From: Stenotrophomonas maltophilia | GTDB taxonomy: Bacteria > Pseudomonadota > Gammaproteobacteria > Xanthomonadales > Xanthomonadaceae | NCBI GenBank assembly: GCA_009912235.1 | Contig: WNDS01000001.1 | Span: forward strand, 682,001-746,000 | DNA length: 64,000 nucleotides | Direction: 5' to 3' | In this document: positions 37,412-46,484 of the stretch, piece by piece | Numbering within the stretch: the stretch's first letter is position 1 | Layout: every line of letters starts with the position of its first letter | Notes under the pieces: model-generated | Told to the model about the DNA's origin: nothing | Seen by the model: the letters and a program-made list of their open reading frames with translations, nothing else | The model's database searches: none | Made by a program: the position numbers and the translations under genes

Positions 37412-37425
37412 GCGGCGTTCCTCGC

Positions 37426-37806
37426 TCAGGGGTGGGCCACGGGAATGCCGAGCAGGCCGTTCAACGCGGCCAGGATCGGTTCGGCACCGGAAATGAACTG
37501 GCGCTCGTGGTGCTTGCCATTGGCGTGCTCGCTGCGCACGCCCTGCGGCAGCACCAGCTTCGGCAGCGACTGGTCCTGCTCGCCAATCTCGGCGATCACC
37601 TCGCGGCGCGGCCGTGCAAAGCCGATGCGGCGTACGTCCAGCTGGGCATCGAGCCCGTCGATGCTGGACAGCGCGCCTTCCAGCAGCAGGCTGTGGCGGC
37701 AGAAGAAGCGCTGGCCGGGCAGCGTGCCATCCTCGAATTCGCGATCGAGCAGGAACAGGATGGGTTTGTCGGTAAAGGCGGCAGCCACGGTGGGAACCCT
37801 CTTCAT
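37426..37806 (-). CDS. DUF3088 protein, possibly thioredoxin-like
   Basis: 126 aa. The whole sequence follows the DUF3088 pattern: FLLDREFEDGTLPGQRFFCRHSLLLEGAL near the start (shown here as residues about 17-45), then LDVRRIGFARPRREVIAEIG and QSLPKLVLP. A cysteine at the start of a helix, a long strand-helix unit and a proline before a strand (SLPKLV) have the layout of a thioredoxin or GST N-terminal fold. In B. subtilis the same pathway includes a small glutaredoxin-like protein (CmoI), so this gene may fill that place. That is an inference; the family has no established function. It lies 14 bases before the LLM gene. Confidence 0.8.
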   Translation of the reverse strand: MKRVPTVAAAFTDKPILFLLDREFEDGTLPGQRFFCRHSLLLEGALSSIDGLDAQLDVRRIGFARPRREVIAEIGEQDQSLPKLVLPQGVRSEHANGKHHERQFISGAEPILAALNGLLGIPVAHP

Positions 37807-37964
37807 GGTGCGGCAGCGCACTGCCGTTGAAGCACTGATGCTAGGGACATGATGGCCGAGGCCAGGGTCATGGACCGACAATCAACGGTCGGATCCGGCC
37901 ACGCAAATACGGGTTGGGCATAAGCACACAGCCAGCGGTCATGCCGGCTGCGGCGCAGGCCCTC

Positions 37965-38546
37965 TCAGGCAATCCGGCGCAGGCGCGGTGCCGGCACTGC
38001 GCCGGCCGCGGCCAGGTGCCCGGCCGCGCGCTCGTCCGCCAGCGCGATGCGCGCCTGCAACGTGGCACTGCCGATGCCATCGCCGTCGAAATCCGCAGGC
38101 GTGGCGTACACCCCGATCGGCAGCGTATGCGCCTGCAGGAAGCTGAAAAGCGGCCGCAGCTGGTGGTCGATCACCAGCGCGTGGCGTTCGCTGCCACCGG
38201 TGGCGGCCAGCAGCACCGGCGTGTCCACCAGGGCCTCCAGCCCGATGAAATCCACCAGGTGCTTGAACAGGCCCGGGTAGGCGCCGCGGTACACCGGCGC
38301 GGCCACCACCAGCAGTTCGGCCGCCTCGATGCGCTGCAACGCCTGCTCGACCGCTGCATCGGCCTCGCCGCGGTGCAGGGCCTGGCCCAGCTGGCGCGCG
38401 ATCGGCGCCAGCTCCACCAGGTCGATGCGGATCTCCAGCTGCTGCACCAGCTGGTCCAGCAGATGGCGGGCCAGCAGCAGCGTGCGCGAGCTGGCCGAAG
38501 GAGCCGGCGAACCGACAAGGGCGAAAACGTTCAACGGACGGGACAT
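37965..38546 (-). CDS. NADPH-dependent FMN reductase (MsuE/SsuE type)
   Basis: 193 aa from the ATG at 38546 (an in-frame ATG at 38561 is also possible). Flavin-binding motifs GSPAPSASSRT near the start and VVAAPVYRGAYPGLFKHLVD, then LLAATGGSERHALVIDHQLR, are those of the FMN_red family used with alkanesulfonate and methanesulfonate monooxygenases. It supplies reduced FMN to the two luciferase-type enzymes of the cluster. A 158-bp gap separates it from the DUF3088 gene, without visible promoter elements. Confidence 0.93.
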   Translation of the reverse strand: MSRPLNVFALVGSPAPSASSRTLLLARHLLDQLVQQLEIRIDLVELAPIARQLGQALHRGEADAAVEQALQRIEAAELLVVAAPVYRGAYPGLFKHLVDFIGLEALVDTPVLLAATGGSERHALVIDHQLRPLFSFLQAHTLPIGVYATPADFDGDGIGSATLQARIALADERAAGHLAAAGAVPAPRLRRIA

Positions 38547-38596
38547 GACAGTGTTCTCCATGGCGTCGGCCAGCGCCGACGGGTGCGGGCCCAGGG

Positions 38597-41202
38597 TCAG
38601 AAGCGGTAGCTCACGCGGCCATACCAGTAGGCGCCGACGGTGCTCAGCACATCACCGGTGTGCCAGGTGGTTTCGATGCTGGCCACGTCGGTGGCGCTGC
38701 GCGCGTACTCGGGCACCTTGCGGGTGCGCTTGTCGAACACGTTGTTGATGCCCAGTGCCGCGCTCCAGCCCGCGCCCAGTTCCACGCCACCGGACAGGTT
38801 GGTCACCAGCACCGGTGGCTGGCGGTATTCCACGCCGTTGTTCAGGCGCTTGATCGAGCCGTAGTAGGTCACGTCGGCGTTCGCGCGCCAGCGCCCCTGC
38901 TGCCAGCCCAGCCCGGCCACCTGGGTGTAGGCCGGCGTGCGGTAGCGCAGCGCGTATTCGCTGCTTCTGGTCAGCAGGTTGATGTTGGGCAGCCCCTGCA
39001 GCACCGCTGGAATGTCGGCCACCTTCTGGATGGTGGTGCGGCCGACGTTGGCGGCATAACTCCAGCGCAGCGCACCCCACCGGGTGTGCTGGTTGGCTTC
39101 CACGGTCAGCTCCAGGCCCCGGGTGCGGGTGTTGCCCACGTTGGTGAAGTAGCTGGCGTAGAACGCATCACCCTGCAGGATGCTGATGCCGGCCGAGCCC
39201 AGCAGGGCATCGATGGCGTTCTTCTGCGCGGCAGTCAGCACCGCGCCGCTGTTGTCGGTGATGCGCGCCGAGTCCTGCGCGTTGTAGCCGATCTGGCTGG
39301 ACTGGCCGAGCTGGCCGCGGATGTCGATCTGGTAGGCATCCAGCGCCAGGTGGAACGCAGGGCTCGGGTCCCAGGTGATACCGACGCTGTAGTTGGTGGC
39401 CTTTTCCGGCTGCAGCGCGGTGGCGCCCAGTGCGCGCGCCGCCGGCGAACCCACCTGCGCCACCAGCGTGGTACCGCAGGGGCAGTTGCCGGTGGCCTGG
39501 TAGAACTGCGCCCCCAGGCTGGGCGCGTGGAAGCCGTTGCTGACCGTGGCGCGCAGGCCCAGTGCGTCGGTGAAATCAAACCGGGTGGTCAAACGGCCGG
39601 TGGAGACGCTGCCGAAATCGGAATGGTCTTCCCAGCGTGCGGCCGCATCCAGGTACCAGCGCGTGGTGATGTTGGTGGCCGCGCCGGCATACACCGCCTT
39701 GCTGTTGCGCGTGGCCTTGACCTCATCGGCGGTGGAGTAGCCCACGAACGCGGCTGCCCCGAAGCCGGTGTACGACTCCCACTGCCCTGCCCCGCGCTGG
39801 TACTGCTCGTGCTGGTATTCGGCACCGGCACTGACTTCCAGCGGCGAGGCGAGCGCGGCAATCTCGAAGCCACGGCGCAGGTCGAGGTTGGCGATGCCCT
39901 GCTTGTAGTCCAGCTTGCCGTCGTAGAAGTCGGTCGGCGCGCCGGGGTACTGCAGCGAGAAGTTGGCCGAATGGCGCGTGTAGGTGCGCACCGTGTTGCG
40001 GTTGCCGGTCAGGCTGATGTCGTAGTCCCAGCCGGCCAGCGCGCCTTTCACCCCGGCACTGCCGGTGTACTGGGTTTCCTTGGTTTCCAGCACCGGCAGG
40101 AAGCCATCGGGCCACACGCTCAGCACGCTGGGCGCCTTGTAGGTACCGAAGATGGTGGCCGGCAGCCGGAAGTTCTGGATGGCCTGCGCGGTGTGGTCGC
40201 TGGCGGTGGCCGTGGCGTAGAACTGCGCGTTGTCGCCCAGGCCGTGGCCGGCGTTCACCGCGAACGCCTTCAGGTCGTAGGGCGGTGAACTGAGGATGGT
40301 GTTGGCGGTGGCATCGCGGCCGGCTTCGGCCGGGTCCGGCGATGCGCCGGCCGGCAACCGGTTGTTCGGGCGCAGCGCCACGCGATTGCCGCTGGCATCC
40401 AGTGCCGGGTAGCTCAGGTAACCATCGATGTAGCGCCGGGTGCGGATCGCGTGGTGTTGCCGGGTGGTTTCACCGGACAGGTTGATGAAGCCATCGGGCC
40501 CCACGGCAGACCGATGTTGGCGCGCACACTGGTGCGGGTGCCGTCACCGTCGGTGCTCTGCCCGCTTTCCACCGCCACGCTGCCGCCGTGGGCCTGCGAC
40601 TTGAGGATCACGTTGACCACGCCGGTGATCGCATCGGAACCATAGATGGCCGAGGCGCCATCGCGCAGCACTTCCACGTGGTCGATGGCCGCCACCGGAA
40701 TCAGCGCCAGGTCCGCCCAGGCATGCCCGGGAAAGCCACCGCCGTTGGCGCCGCTGACATACGCGCTGGCATTGCGCCGCTTGCCGTTGACCAGCACCAG
40801 CGCATAGCCCGGCGACAGGTTGCGCAGCTGGTAGCCACGAATGAGGCTTTCCTGGTCGCTCTGGTAGCCGCCGATCTGGCTCAGCGACGGCAGGCTGCGC
40901 TGCAGTGCTTCCAGCAGGTTGGCCTGGCCGGTGGCGGCCAGGTCTTTTGCGGTAATCACATCGATCGGGGTGGAGCTGTTCTTCACTGTGCGGGTGCTGG
41001 TGCGCGAACCGGTCACCACCACTGCATCGAGCGTGGATGCGGCGGCGGTGGCGGCCGTGGCCACGGTGGTCGCCTGCGGTGCATCGGCATCGGCGGCACG
41101 GGCGGCGGCGGGCACGGCAGACAGCGTTGCGGCAACCAGCACGGACAGCGTGGACAGCGCAGGCCTGCGCACGGCAGGCAGGGAATGGAAGGCGGCGGGC
41201 AT
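38597..41202 (-). pseudogene. TonB-dependent outer-membrane receptor, frameshifted
   Basis: From ATG 41202 a signal peptide (PALSTLSVLVAATLSAVPAA) is followed by an N-terminal region with DAVVVTGSRT, the plug domain (TPIDVITAKDLAATGQANLL, VEVLRDGASAIYGSDAITGV) and the first barrel strands. At about 40504-40507 the frame is lost after RANIGLP; a one-base addition leads into VGPDGFINLSGETTRQ and the rest of the barrel to the final YGRVSYRF. The full protein would be about 868 residues. It probably imports a sulfur compound across the outer membrane and is the first gene of the organosulfur cluster. The break would remove uptake but not the enzymes. Confidence 0.88.
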
Positions 41203-41493
41203 GGGGGCTCTTTGGGCGAGGGGGTCACGGCGGCGACGCAGCGCGTCGCGCGGCATCGGTGGCATCAGCTGGAATCGGGCATGGTGCAGGCGCCGGTTCG
41301 ACATCGCAGGGGGCTGTGGCGGTCATCACGGGGCCAGGTGGAAGCACACCTCCATTCAAGGCCCTGCCCGGCCGGCATCACAGGCGCGATCACGCCAGCG
41401 ACCCCCAACATCGCGCCATGAATATGCCCGTTGGTGATGACCTTAGGACCGCGTGGGCGCCAGCGGCGCAGGCGCCACCGGTAGCATCAGGCC
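41203..41493. promoter_or_regulatory. Divergent gap between the sulfur cluster and the GlxA-type regulator
   Basis: About 290 bp with no gene-like sequence. It must contain the promoters for the TonB receptor (left) and the regulator (right). I see no strong palindrome or clear -35/-10 pair. Confidence 0.45.
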
Positions 41494-42462
41494 ATGACCC
41501 ACCTGACCGATCCGCACGCGGCACCCACCGTGGCCATCGTGGCCTGCCACGGCCAGGGCCTGTTTGAATTCGGCTGTGCGGTGGGCCTGTTCGCCCCGAT
41601 CCGCCCGGAACTGGGCGAGGCCTGGTACCGCACGCGGCTGTGCGCGGCCGAGCCCGGCGCACTGCGCATGCTGGGCAGCACGCAGGTGCAGCTGCCACAT
41701 GGTCTGGACGCGGTCGACGATGCCGATATCGTGCTGGTGCCGGGTTGGCGTGACCCGGCCGAGCGCCCGCCGCAGGCGCTGCTGGACGCGCTGAACCGCG
41801 CGCACACCCGCGGTGCGCGCATCGGCTCGATCTGCTCCGGCGCCTTCGTGCTGGCCTGGGCCGGGCTGCTGGATGGGCGCGAGGCCACCACCCACTGGCG
41901 GCTTACCGCCGGGCTGGCGCACGCGTTCCCACGGGTGCGCGTGCGCGAGGATGTGCTCTACGTGGACACCGGCAGCGTGATCACCTCGGCCGGCTCGGCG
42001 ACCGGCATGGACATGATGCTGCACATGGTGCGCAAGGATTACGGCGCACGCGTGGCCAACCTGGTGGCCGAACGGCTGGTGCTGGCACCGTGGCGCGATG
42101 CCGGCCGCAGCCAGCGCGTCACCCGCGCCATACCGGTGGGCGAGCCGACCCGGCTGGCGCGGCTGATGGAATGGATGCGGCGCAACCTGCGCGAAACCCA
42201 TTCACTGAAAAGCCTGACCGAACAGGCAGCGCTGAGCCAGCGCACGCTGCAGCGGCAGTTCCTGGACGCCACCGGCCTGTCGCCGATCGACTGGCTGATA
42301 CGCGAGCGCGTGACCTATGCGCGCGAACTGCTGGAAACCACCGACCGCCCGTTGCACTGGGTAGCCGAACAGGCCGGCTTCGGCTCGCAGGAATCGTTCC
42401 GCCGCCACTTCCGCGGCCAGACCGAACACAGCCCGGCCGCCTACCGCGAGCAGCACCGCTGA
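41494..42462 (+). CDS. GlxA-type AraC regulator with DJ-1/PfpI domain
   Basis: 322 aa. The N-terminal half is a DJ-1/PfpI amidotransferase-like domain with the nucleophile-elbow segment GSICSGAFVLAWAGLLDGR, and the C-terminal 100 residues hold two AraC helix-turn-helix motifs (LKSLTEQAALSQRTLQRQF and LHWVAEQAGFGSQESFRRHF). Members such as GlxA, GbdR and FtrA sense nitrogen or amino-acid derivatives. It is divergent from the organosulfur cluster and the best candidate for its regulator, but it could also serve the leuCD-like genes beyond. Confidence 0.92.
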   Translation: MTHLTDPHAAPTVAIVACHGQGLFEFGCAVGLFAPIRPELGEAWYRTRLCAAEPGALRMLGSTQVQLPHGLDAVDDADIVLVPGWRDPAERPPQALLDALNRAHTRGARIGSICSGAFVLAWAGLLDGREATTHWRLTAGLAHAFPRVRVREDVLYVDTGSVITSAGSATGMDMMLHMVRKDYGARVANLVAERLVLAPWRDAGRSQRVTRAIPVGEPTRLARLMEWMRRNLRETHSLKSLTEQAALSQRTLQRQFLDATGLSPIDWLIRERVTYARELLETTDRPLHWVAEQAGFGSQESFRRHFRGQTEHSPAAYREQHR

Positions 42463-42468
42463 CCATTG

Positions 42469-42491
42469 GCGCTGCCGCCATCAGGCAGCGC
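42469..42491. terminator. Hairpin between regulator and LeuD-like gene
   Basis: GCGCTGCC, a seven-base loop and GGCAGCGC form a perfect 8-bp stem between the convergent ends at 42462 and 42502. Confidence 0.5.
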
Positions 42492-42501
42492 GAGCGCCGC
42501 G

Positions 42502-43155
42502 CTAGCCCAGGCGCTCGCGCGTGCGCCGGGCCACGTCGCGCAGCCACGTCTGCTGCTGCCAGTGGCGCGCGGCGAATGCATCGATCTGCGTGCGGTACGT
42601 CAGTGACGCACCGATGACGTCCAGCCCTTCCAGAAACATGTGCCGGTGGCGCTCGGACAGCGTGAACACCGCCACATGATCACCACAGCGCACCTGCTGC
42701 CGGGCCACGTCGATCTCCACCGCCAGTGGCGCATCCGTGTCGCGCGCCTGCTGCAGGAAGCGCTGCGCATCCGCCTCGGCCACCATCACCAGCAGCAGGC
42801 GGTTGTTCATCGCGTTGGAGTAGAAGATCTCGCCGAAACTCGAGGCGATCACCGCGCGGATACCGAACTGCTGCAGGCCCCACACCGCATGCTCGCGGCT
42901 GGAACCGCAGCCGAAGTTGCTGGCCGCCAGCAGCATGTCTGCAGCGGCGAAGGCCGGCCGGTTCAACACGAATGCCGGCCGGGGCTGGCCCTGCGCATCG
43001 AAGCGCAGGTCATACAGCAGGCCCTGCGCCAGCCCGGCCTTGTCGATGCCACGCAGGAACTGCTTTGGCATGATCTGGTCGGTGTCCAGGTTGGCGATGT
43101 CGATCATCGCCGCGCGGCCCTGCAGGCGGGCTGGTATGTCGTGTGCGGTGCTCAT
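42502..43155 (-). CDS. LeuD-type small subunit of an isopropylmalate-isomerase-like hydro-lyase
   Basis: 217 aa. LeuD motifs: NLDTDQIMPKQFL, SNFGCGSSREHAVWGL and SFGEIFYSNAMNN. The small subunit shapes the substrate pocket of the heterodimer with LeuC. The pair lies in a unit with a haloacetate-dehalogenase-like hydrolase and a LysR gene, not with leuA/leuB, and so is probably a paralogue for another 2-hydroxy acid. The start overlaps the LeuC stop by 4 bases. Ends with TAG. Which reaction it performs cannot be read from the sequence. Confidence 0.88.
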   Translation of the reverse strand: MSTAHDIPARLQGRAAMIDIANLDTDQIMPKQFLRGIDKAGLAQGLLYDLRFDAQGQPRPAFVLNRPAFAAADMLLAASNFGCGSSREHAVWGLQQFGIRAVIASSFGEIFYSNAMNNRLLLVMVAEADAQRFLQQARDTDAPLAVEIDVARQQVRCGDHVAVFTLSERHRHMFLEGLDVIGASLTYRTQIDAFAARHWQQQTWLRDVARRTRERLG

Positions 43156-44579
43156 GCGTGGCTCCCGAAGCGGCGAACGTCGGTGATGCAACCGGTGATG
43201 GCGGCCGCAGCGGCCATCGCCGGGCTCATCAGCTGCGTGATCGCACCGCGGCCCTGGCGGTCTTCGAAGTTGCGGATGGTGGTGGACGCGCAGCGCTGCC
43301 CGGGCTGCAGCACGTCGTCATTCATCGCCAGGCACATCGAACAGCCGGGCTGGCGCCATTCAAACCCCGCCGCCTGCAGGCGCGCGGCGATGCCTTCGGC
43401 CTCGGCCTGGTCGCGCACCGCGCCGGAGCCGGGCACCACCATGGCACGCACGCCGGCGGCCACGTGCTGGCCCTGCACCACGGCGTCGACCTCGCGCAGG
43501 TCCTCGATGCGCGCATTGGTGCACGAGCCGATGAACACATGCTGCACCGGTACCCCCAGCAGCGCCTGCCCGGCCTGCAGGCCGGTGTAGTGCAGGGCCT
43601 GCTGTGCGCTGTGCTGCGCCTCGGCACCCGCAAGCGACTGGGGCTGCGGCACGCGCGCATCCACTGCCATGGCCTGGTCGGGGCTGGTGCTCCAGGTCAC
43701 GTACGGCACCACCTGCGCGGCATCGAACACGTGCTCCACCTCGAACACCGCGCCGGCATCGCTGTGCAGCCTAGCCCACTGCGCCAGGGCCTGCGTGCGC
43801 AGCGCGCCGCTGATGTCCGGCGCACGTGCCAGCACGTAATCGATGGCGGTGGCATCCGGTGCGATCAGCGCACCACGAGCGCCGGCCTCCACCGCCATGT
43901 TGCACAGCGTGAAGCGCGCTTCAACCGACAGCGCCTCGATCGCACTGCCGCAGAATTCCACCACGAAACCGCGTGCACCCTGCGCACCGATACGGCTGAT
44001 GATCAGCAGCACCAGGTCCTTGGCGGTGGTGCCCAGCGGCAGCACGCCGTCCACGCGGATGCGCATGTCGCGCGCCAACCGGTAGACCAGCGTCTGCGTG
44101 GCCAGCACGTGCTCCACTTCCGAGGTGCCGATGCCGAAGCCCAGCGCCCCCAACGCTCCATAGGTGGTGGTGTGGCTGTCGCCGCAGAGAATCACCATAC
44201 CCGGCCGCACCATCCCGTGTTCGGGCGCGATCACATGCTCGATGCCCTGCAGCGGGTCGTTGGTGTCGAACAGCGCGATGTCGTGGCGCACGCAGTTGGC
44301 CTTCAGGTTGCGCGCCTGCAGCGCCGAGGCCGGGTCCTGGATCACCCGATGCCGTACCGGGTGGGTGGGAATGATGTGGCTGACCACGGCCACGTTCTGC
44401 CCGGGCACCCGCACCTCGCGGCCCGCCTCGTGCAGGCCGGCGAAGGCCTGCGGGCTGGTGTACTCGTTCATCAGGTGCAGGTCGCAGAACAGCAGCACGT
44501 TCTGCGCATCCAGCGTGGCCACGGTGTGCGAAGCGACCAGCTTCTGGTACAGCGTGGCCGGGGTCGTCACGGTCTCCAC
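43152..44579 (-). CDS. LeuC-type large subunit (aconitase family)
   Basis: 475 aa from a GTG. Iron-sulfur ligands are present: the cysteine in GSCTNARIEDLR and the pair in PGCSMCLAMN. The family's HEVTSPQAF is NEYTSPQAF here, and the substrate-side block GQRCASTTIRNFEDRQGRG differs from the usual GQRCASTSNRNFEGRQG. With such changes the substrate may not be isopropylmalate; dimethylmalate-, citraconate- or similar hydratases are alternatives. It begins directly after the hydrolase stop and overlaps the LeuD start. Confidence 0.9.
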   Translation of the reverse strand: METVTTPATLYQKLVASHTVATLDAQNVLLFCDLHLMNEYTSPQAFAGLHEAGREVRVPGQNVAVVSHIIPTHPVRHRVIQDPASALQARNLKANCVRHDIALFDTNDPLQGIEHVIAPEHGMVRPGMVILCGDSHTTTYGALGALGFGIGTSEVEHVLATQTLVYRLARDMRIRVDGVLPLGTTAKDLVLLIISRIGAQGARGFVVEFCGSAIEALSVEARFTLCNMAVEAGARGALIAPDATAIDYVLARAPDISGALRTQALAQWARLHSDAGAVFEVEHVFDAAQVVPYVTWSTSPDQAMAVDARVPQPQSLAGAEAQHSAQQALHYTGLQAGQALLGVPVQHVFIGSCTNARIEDLREVDAVVQGQHVAAGVRAMVVPGSGAVRDQAEAEGIAARLQAAGFEWRQPGCSMCLAMNDDVLQPGQRCASTTIRNFEDRQGRGAITQLMSPAMAAAAAITGCITDVRRFGSHA

Positions 44580-45482
44580 TCAGGCCTCCCCGCGCAGGAA
44601 CGGCAGCGCAGCGTCCAGCAGCAGCGCAGGCGCTTCCTCGGCAATGTAGTGGCCGCACGGCAGCGCATGCCCGTCCACCTGGCGCGCGATCTTCTGCCAT
44701 TCCTGCAGCGGCGCGAAGCAACGGTTCACCACGCCCTGCTCGCCCCACAGCACGCGCAGAGGCGTCTCCAGCACGCGGCCGGCCTCGCGGTCGGCACGGT
44801 CATGCTGCAGGTCGATGCTGGCGGCGGCACGGTAATCCTCGCAGATGCCGCGCGCCCCGCCCGGCAATGCCACGCAGCGCATGTACTCGGCCAGCGCACG
44901 CGGGTCGAACGGGGCCAGGCCGGCACTGCGGCGCCCCATCGTGTCGCGCACGTAGGCCGCCGGGTCGGCGTCGATCAGGCGCTCGGGCAGCGGTGCCGGC
45001 TGGATCAGGAAGAACCAGTGCCAGTAGGCGCGCGCGAACGCTTCGCCGGTCTGCTCATACATCGTCAGGGTCGGCGCCACGTCCAGCAGCACCATGCGTT
45101 CCACCGCCTGCGGGTGGTCGGCGGCCAGCCGGTGCGCCACGCGTGCGCCACGGTCGTGGACCAGCACCGCGAACCGCGCATGGCCCAGCGTCTGCATCAC
45201 CTCCAGCATGTCCTGCGCCATCACCCGCTTGCTGTAGGCCACGTGCCCGTCGCCACCTTCGGGACGCGACGAATCGCCGTAGCCGCGCAGATCGGCCAGC
45301 ACCAGGCTGAAATGGCGGGCCAGCACCGGCACCACGCGGTGCCAGATGGCCGAGGTCTGCGGGTGGCCGTGCAGCAGCAGCAGCGCCGGCCCCTGCCCGC
45401 CGGTCAGCACATGGATGGACGCCCCGGCGGCGGTAGCGACCTGCCGTGCATGGAAGCCGGGAAACAGCTCGGACAGGGACAT
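44580..45482 (-). CDS. Alpha/beta hydrolase, haloacetate-dehalogenase-like
   Basis: 300 aa. The nucleophile elbow is VHDRGARVAHRLA with aspartate as nucleophile and the following arginine, as in fluoroacetate dehalogenase. LLHGHPQTSAIWH is the oxyanion region; AYWHWFFLIQPAPLPE carries the His-Trp pair that holds the halide; the catalytic histidine is GHYIAEEAP. The set matches FAcD-type enzymes (EC 3.8.1.3), which turn haloacetates into glycolate, although some relatives act on other substrates. First gene of the unit with the LeuCD-like pair, divergent from the LysR gene at 45582. Confidence 0.88.
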   Translation of the reverse strand: MSLSELFPGFHARQVATAAGASIHVLTGGQGPALLLLHGHPQTSAIWHRVVPVLARHFSLVLADLRGYGDSSRPEGGDGHVAYSKRVMAQDMLEVMQTLGHARFAVLVHDRGARVAHRLAADHPQAVERMVLLDVAPTLTMYEQTGEAFARAYWHWFFLIQPAPLPERLIDADPAAYVRDTMGRRSAGLAPFDPRALAEYMRCVALPGGARGICEDYRAAASIDLQHDRADREAGRVLETPLRVLWGEQGVVNRCFAPLQEWQKIARQVDGHALPCGHYIAEEAPALLLDAALPFLRGEA

Positions 45483-45581
45483 GGACCATCTCGCAGAACA
45501 GGGAAGGCCAGCCTATACCCGCAGATGGATGCTATAAATCGCCCGGGACTTACTACATTCATAAGCCATAGGCACGAATCG

Positions 45582-46484
45582 ATGGCCACCGACGGCTTCA
45601 GCGACCTGCGCTTCTTCGCCGTGCTGGTGAAGGAAGGCAGCATGGCGGCCGCCGCCCAGCAGCTCGGCATCACCCCGCCGGCGGTCAGCCGCCGGCTGGC
45701 ACTGCTGGAACGGCGGCTGGGCGTGCGCCTGCTGCACCGGACCACCCGCCGCATCAGCCTCACCCCCGAGGGCGAGCTGTACCTGCTCGATGGGCGCAGG
45801 ATCCTGGGCGATCTGGATGCGCTCGAACGCACCGTGGCCGGCGCGCGCAGCACCCCGCGCGGGCAGCTGCGGCTGGCAGCCACGCTCGGCTTCGGCCGCC
45901 AGCAGCTGGCGCCGGCGCTGTCCGCGTTCGCCCTAGCCTACCCGGAGGTGGAGGTGCAGCTGCACCTGACCGACCGCGCGGTGAACCTGGTCTAGCAGGG
46001 CTTCGATGCGGCGGTGCGTTTCGGCGATCTGCCCGATTCCCGCCTGACCGTGCGCCCGCTGCTGCCCAACCGGCGCATCGCCTGCGCCGCGCCGGCGTAT
46101 CTCGCCCGCGCCGGCCACCCTGGCCAGCCCTCGGATCTGGCCGCGCATGCCTGCATCGTCATCCGCGAGAGCGACGAAACCTACGGCAGCTGGCATTTCC
46201 AGCGCGACGGGCGGCAGGAAACGGTGAAGGTCCGCGGCATGCTCAGCACCAACGACGGCAGCACCGCCACCGGCTGGGCGCTGGACGGCCACGGCATCCT
46301 GCTGCGCTCCAGCTGGGAGATCGAGCCATTGCTGGCCAGCGGCCAGCTGCAGGCCGTGCTGCCGGACTGGTCGCTGCCACCGGCCGCGGTGAAGCTGGTC
46401 TACCCCACCCGCGATCAGCTGTCCGCCACCATGCGCGCGTTGTCCGATTTCCTGGCCGACTGGTTCCGGCAAGGCGTGCGCTGA
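45582..46484 (+). pseudogene. LysR-family regulator with an in-frame TAG
   Basis: The first 137 codons give a normal LysR DNA-binding domain (FFAVLVKEGSMAAAAQQLGI, VSRRLALLERRLGVRLLHR) and the start of the ligand domain. TAG at 45993-45995 interrupts at TDRAVNLV, stop, QGFDAAVRFGDLPDS. The normal pattern in this subgroup is LVEEGFDxAVR, so a GAG codon is expected. The remainder is in frame to 46484. The fragment could still bind DNA without responding to an inducer. It is divergent from the dehalogenase-like gene and should regulate it. Confidence 0.87.

Noticed and set aside
34892..37852. A 986-codon open frame on the plus strand
   Set aside because: It runs opposite to three well-supported monooxygenase and deacylase genes, has no family motifs and is rich in Gly, Arg, His and Gln as expected of an antisense shadow in GC-rich DNA.
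43143..45580. A long plus-strand frame leading into the LysR gene
   Set aside because: Only the part from 45582 has LysR motifs; the rest is antisense to the LeuCD-like and hydrolase genes.
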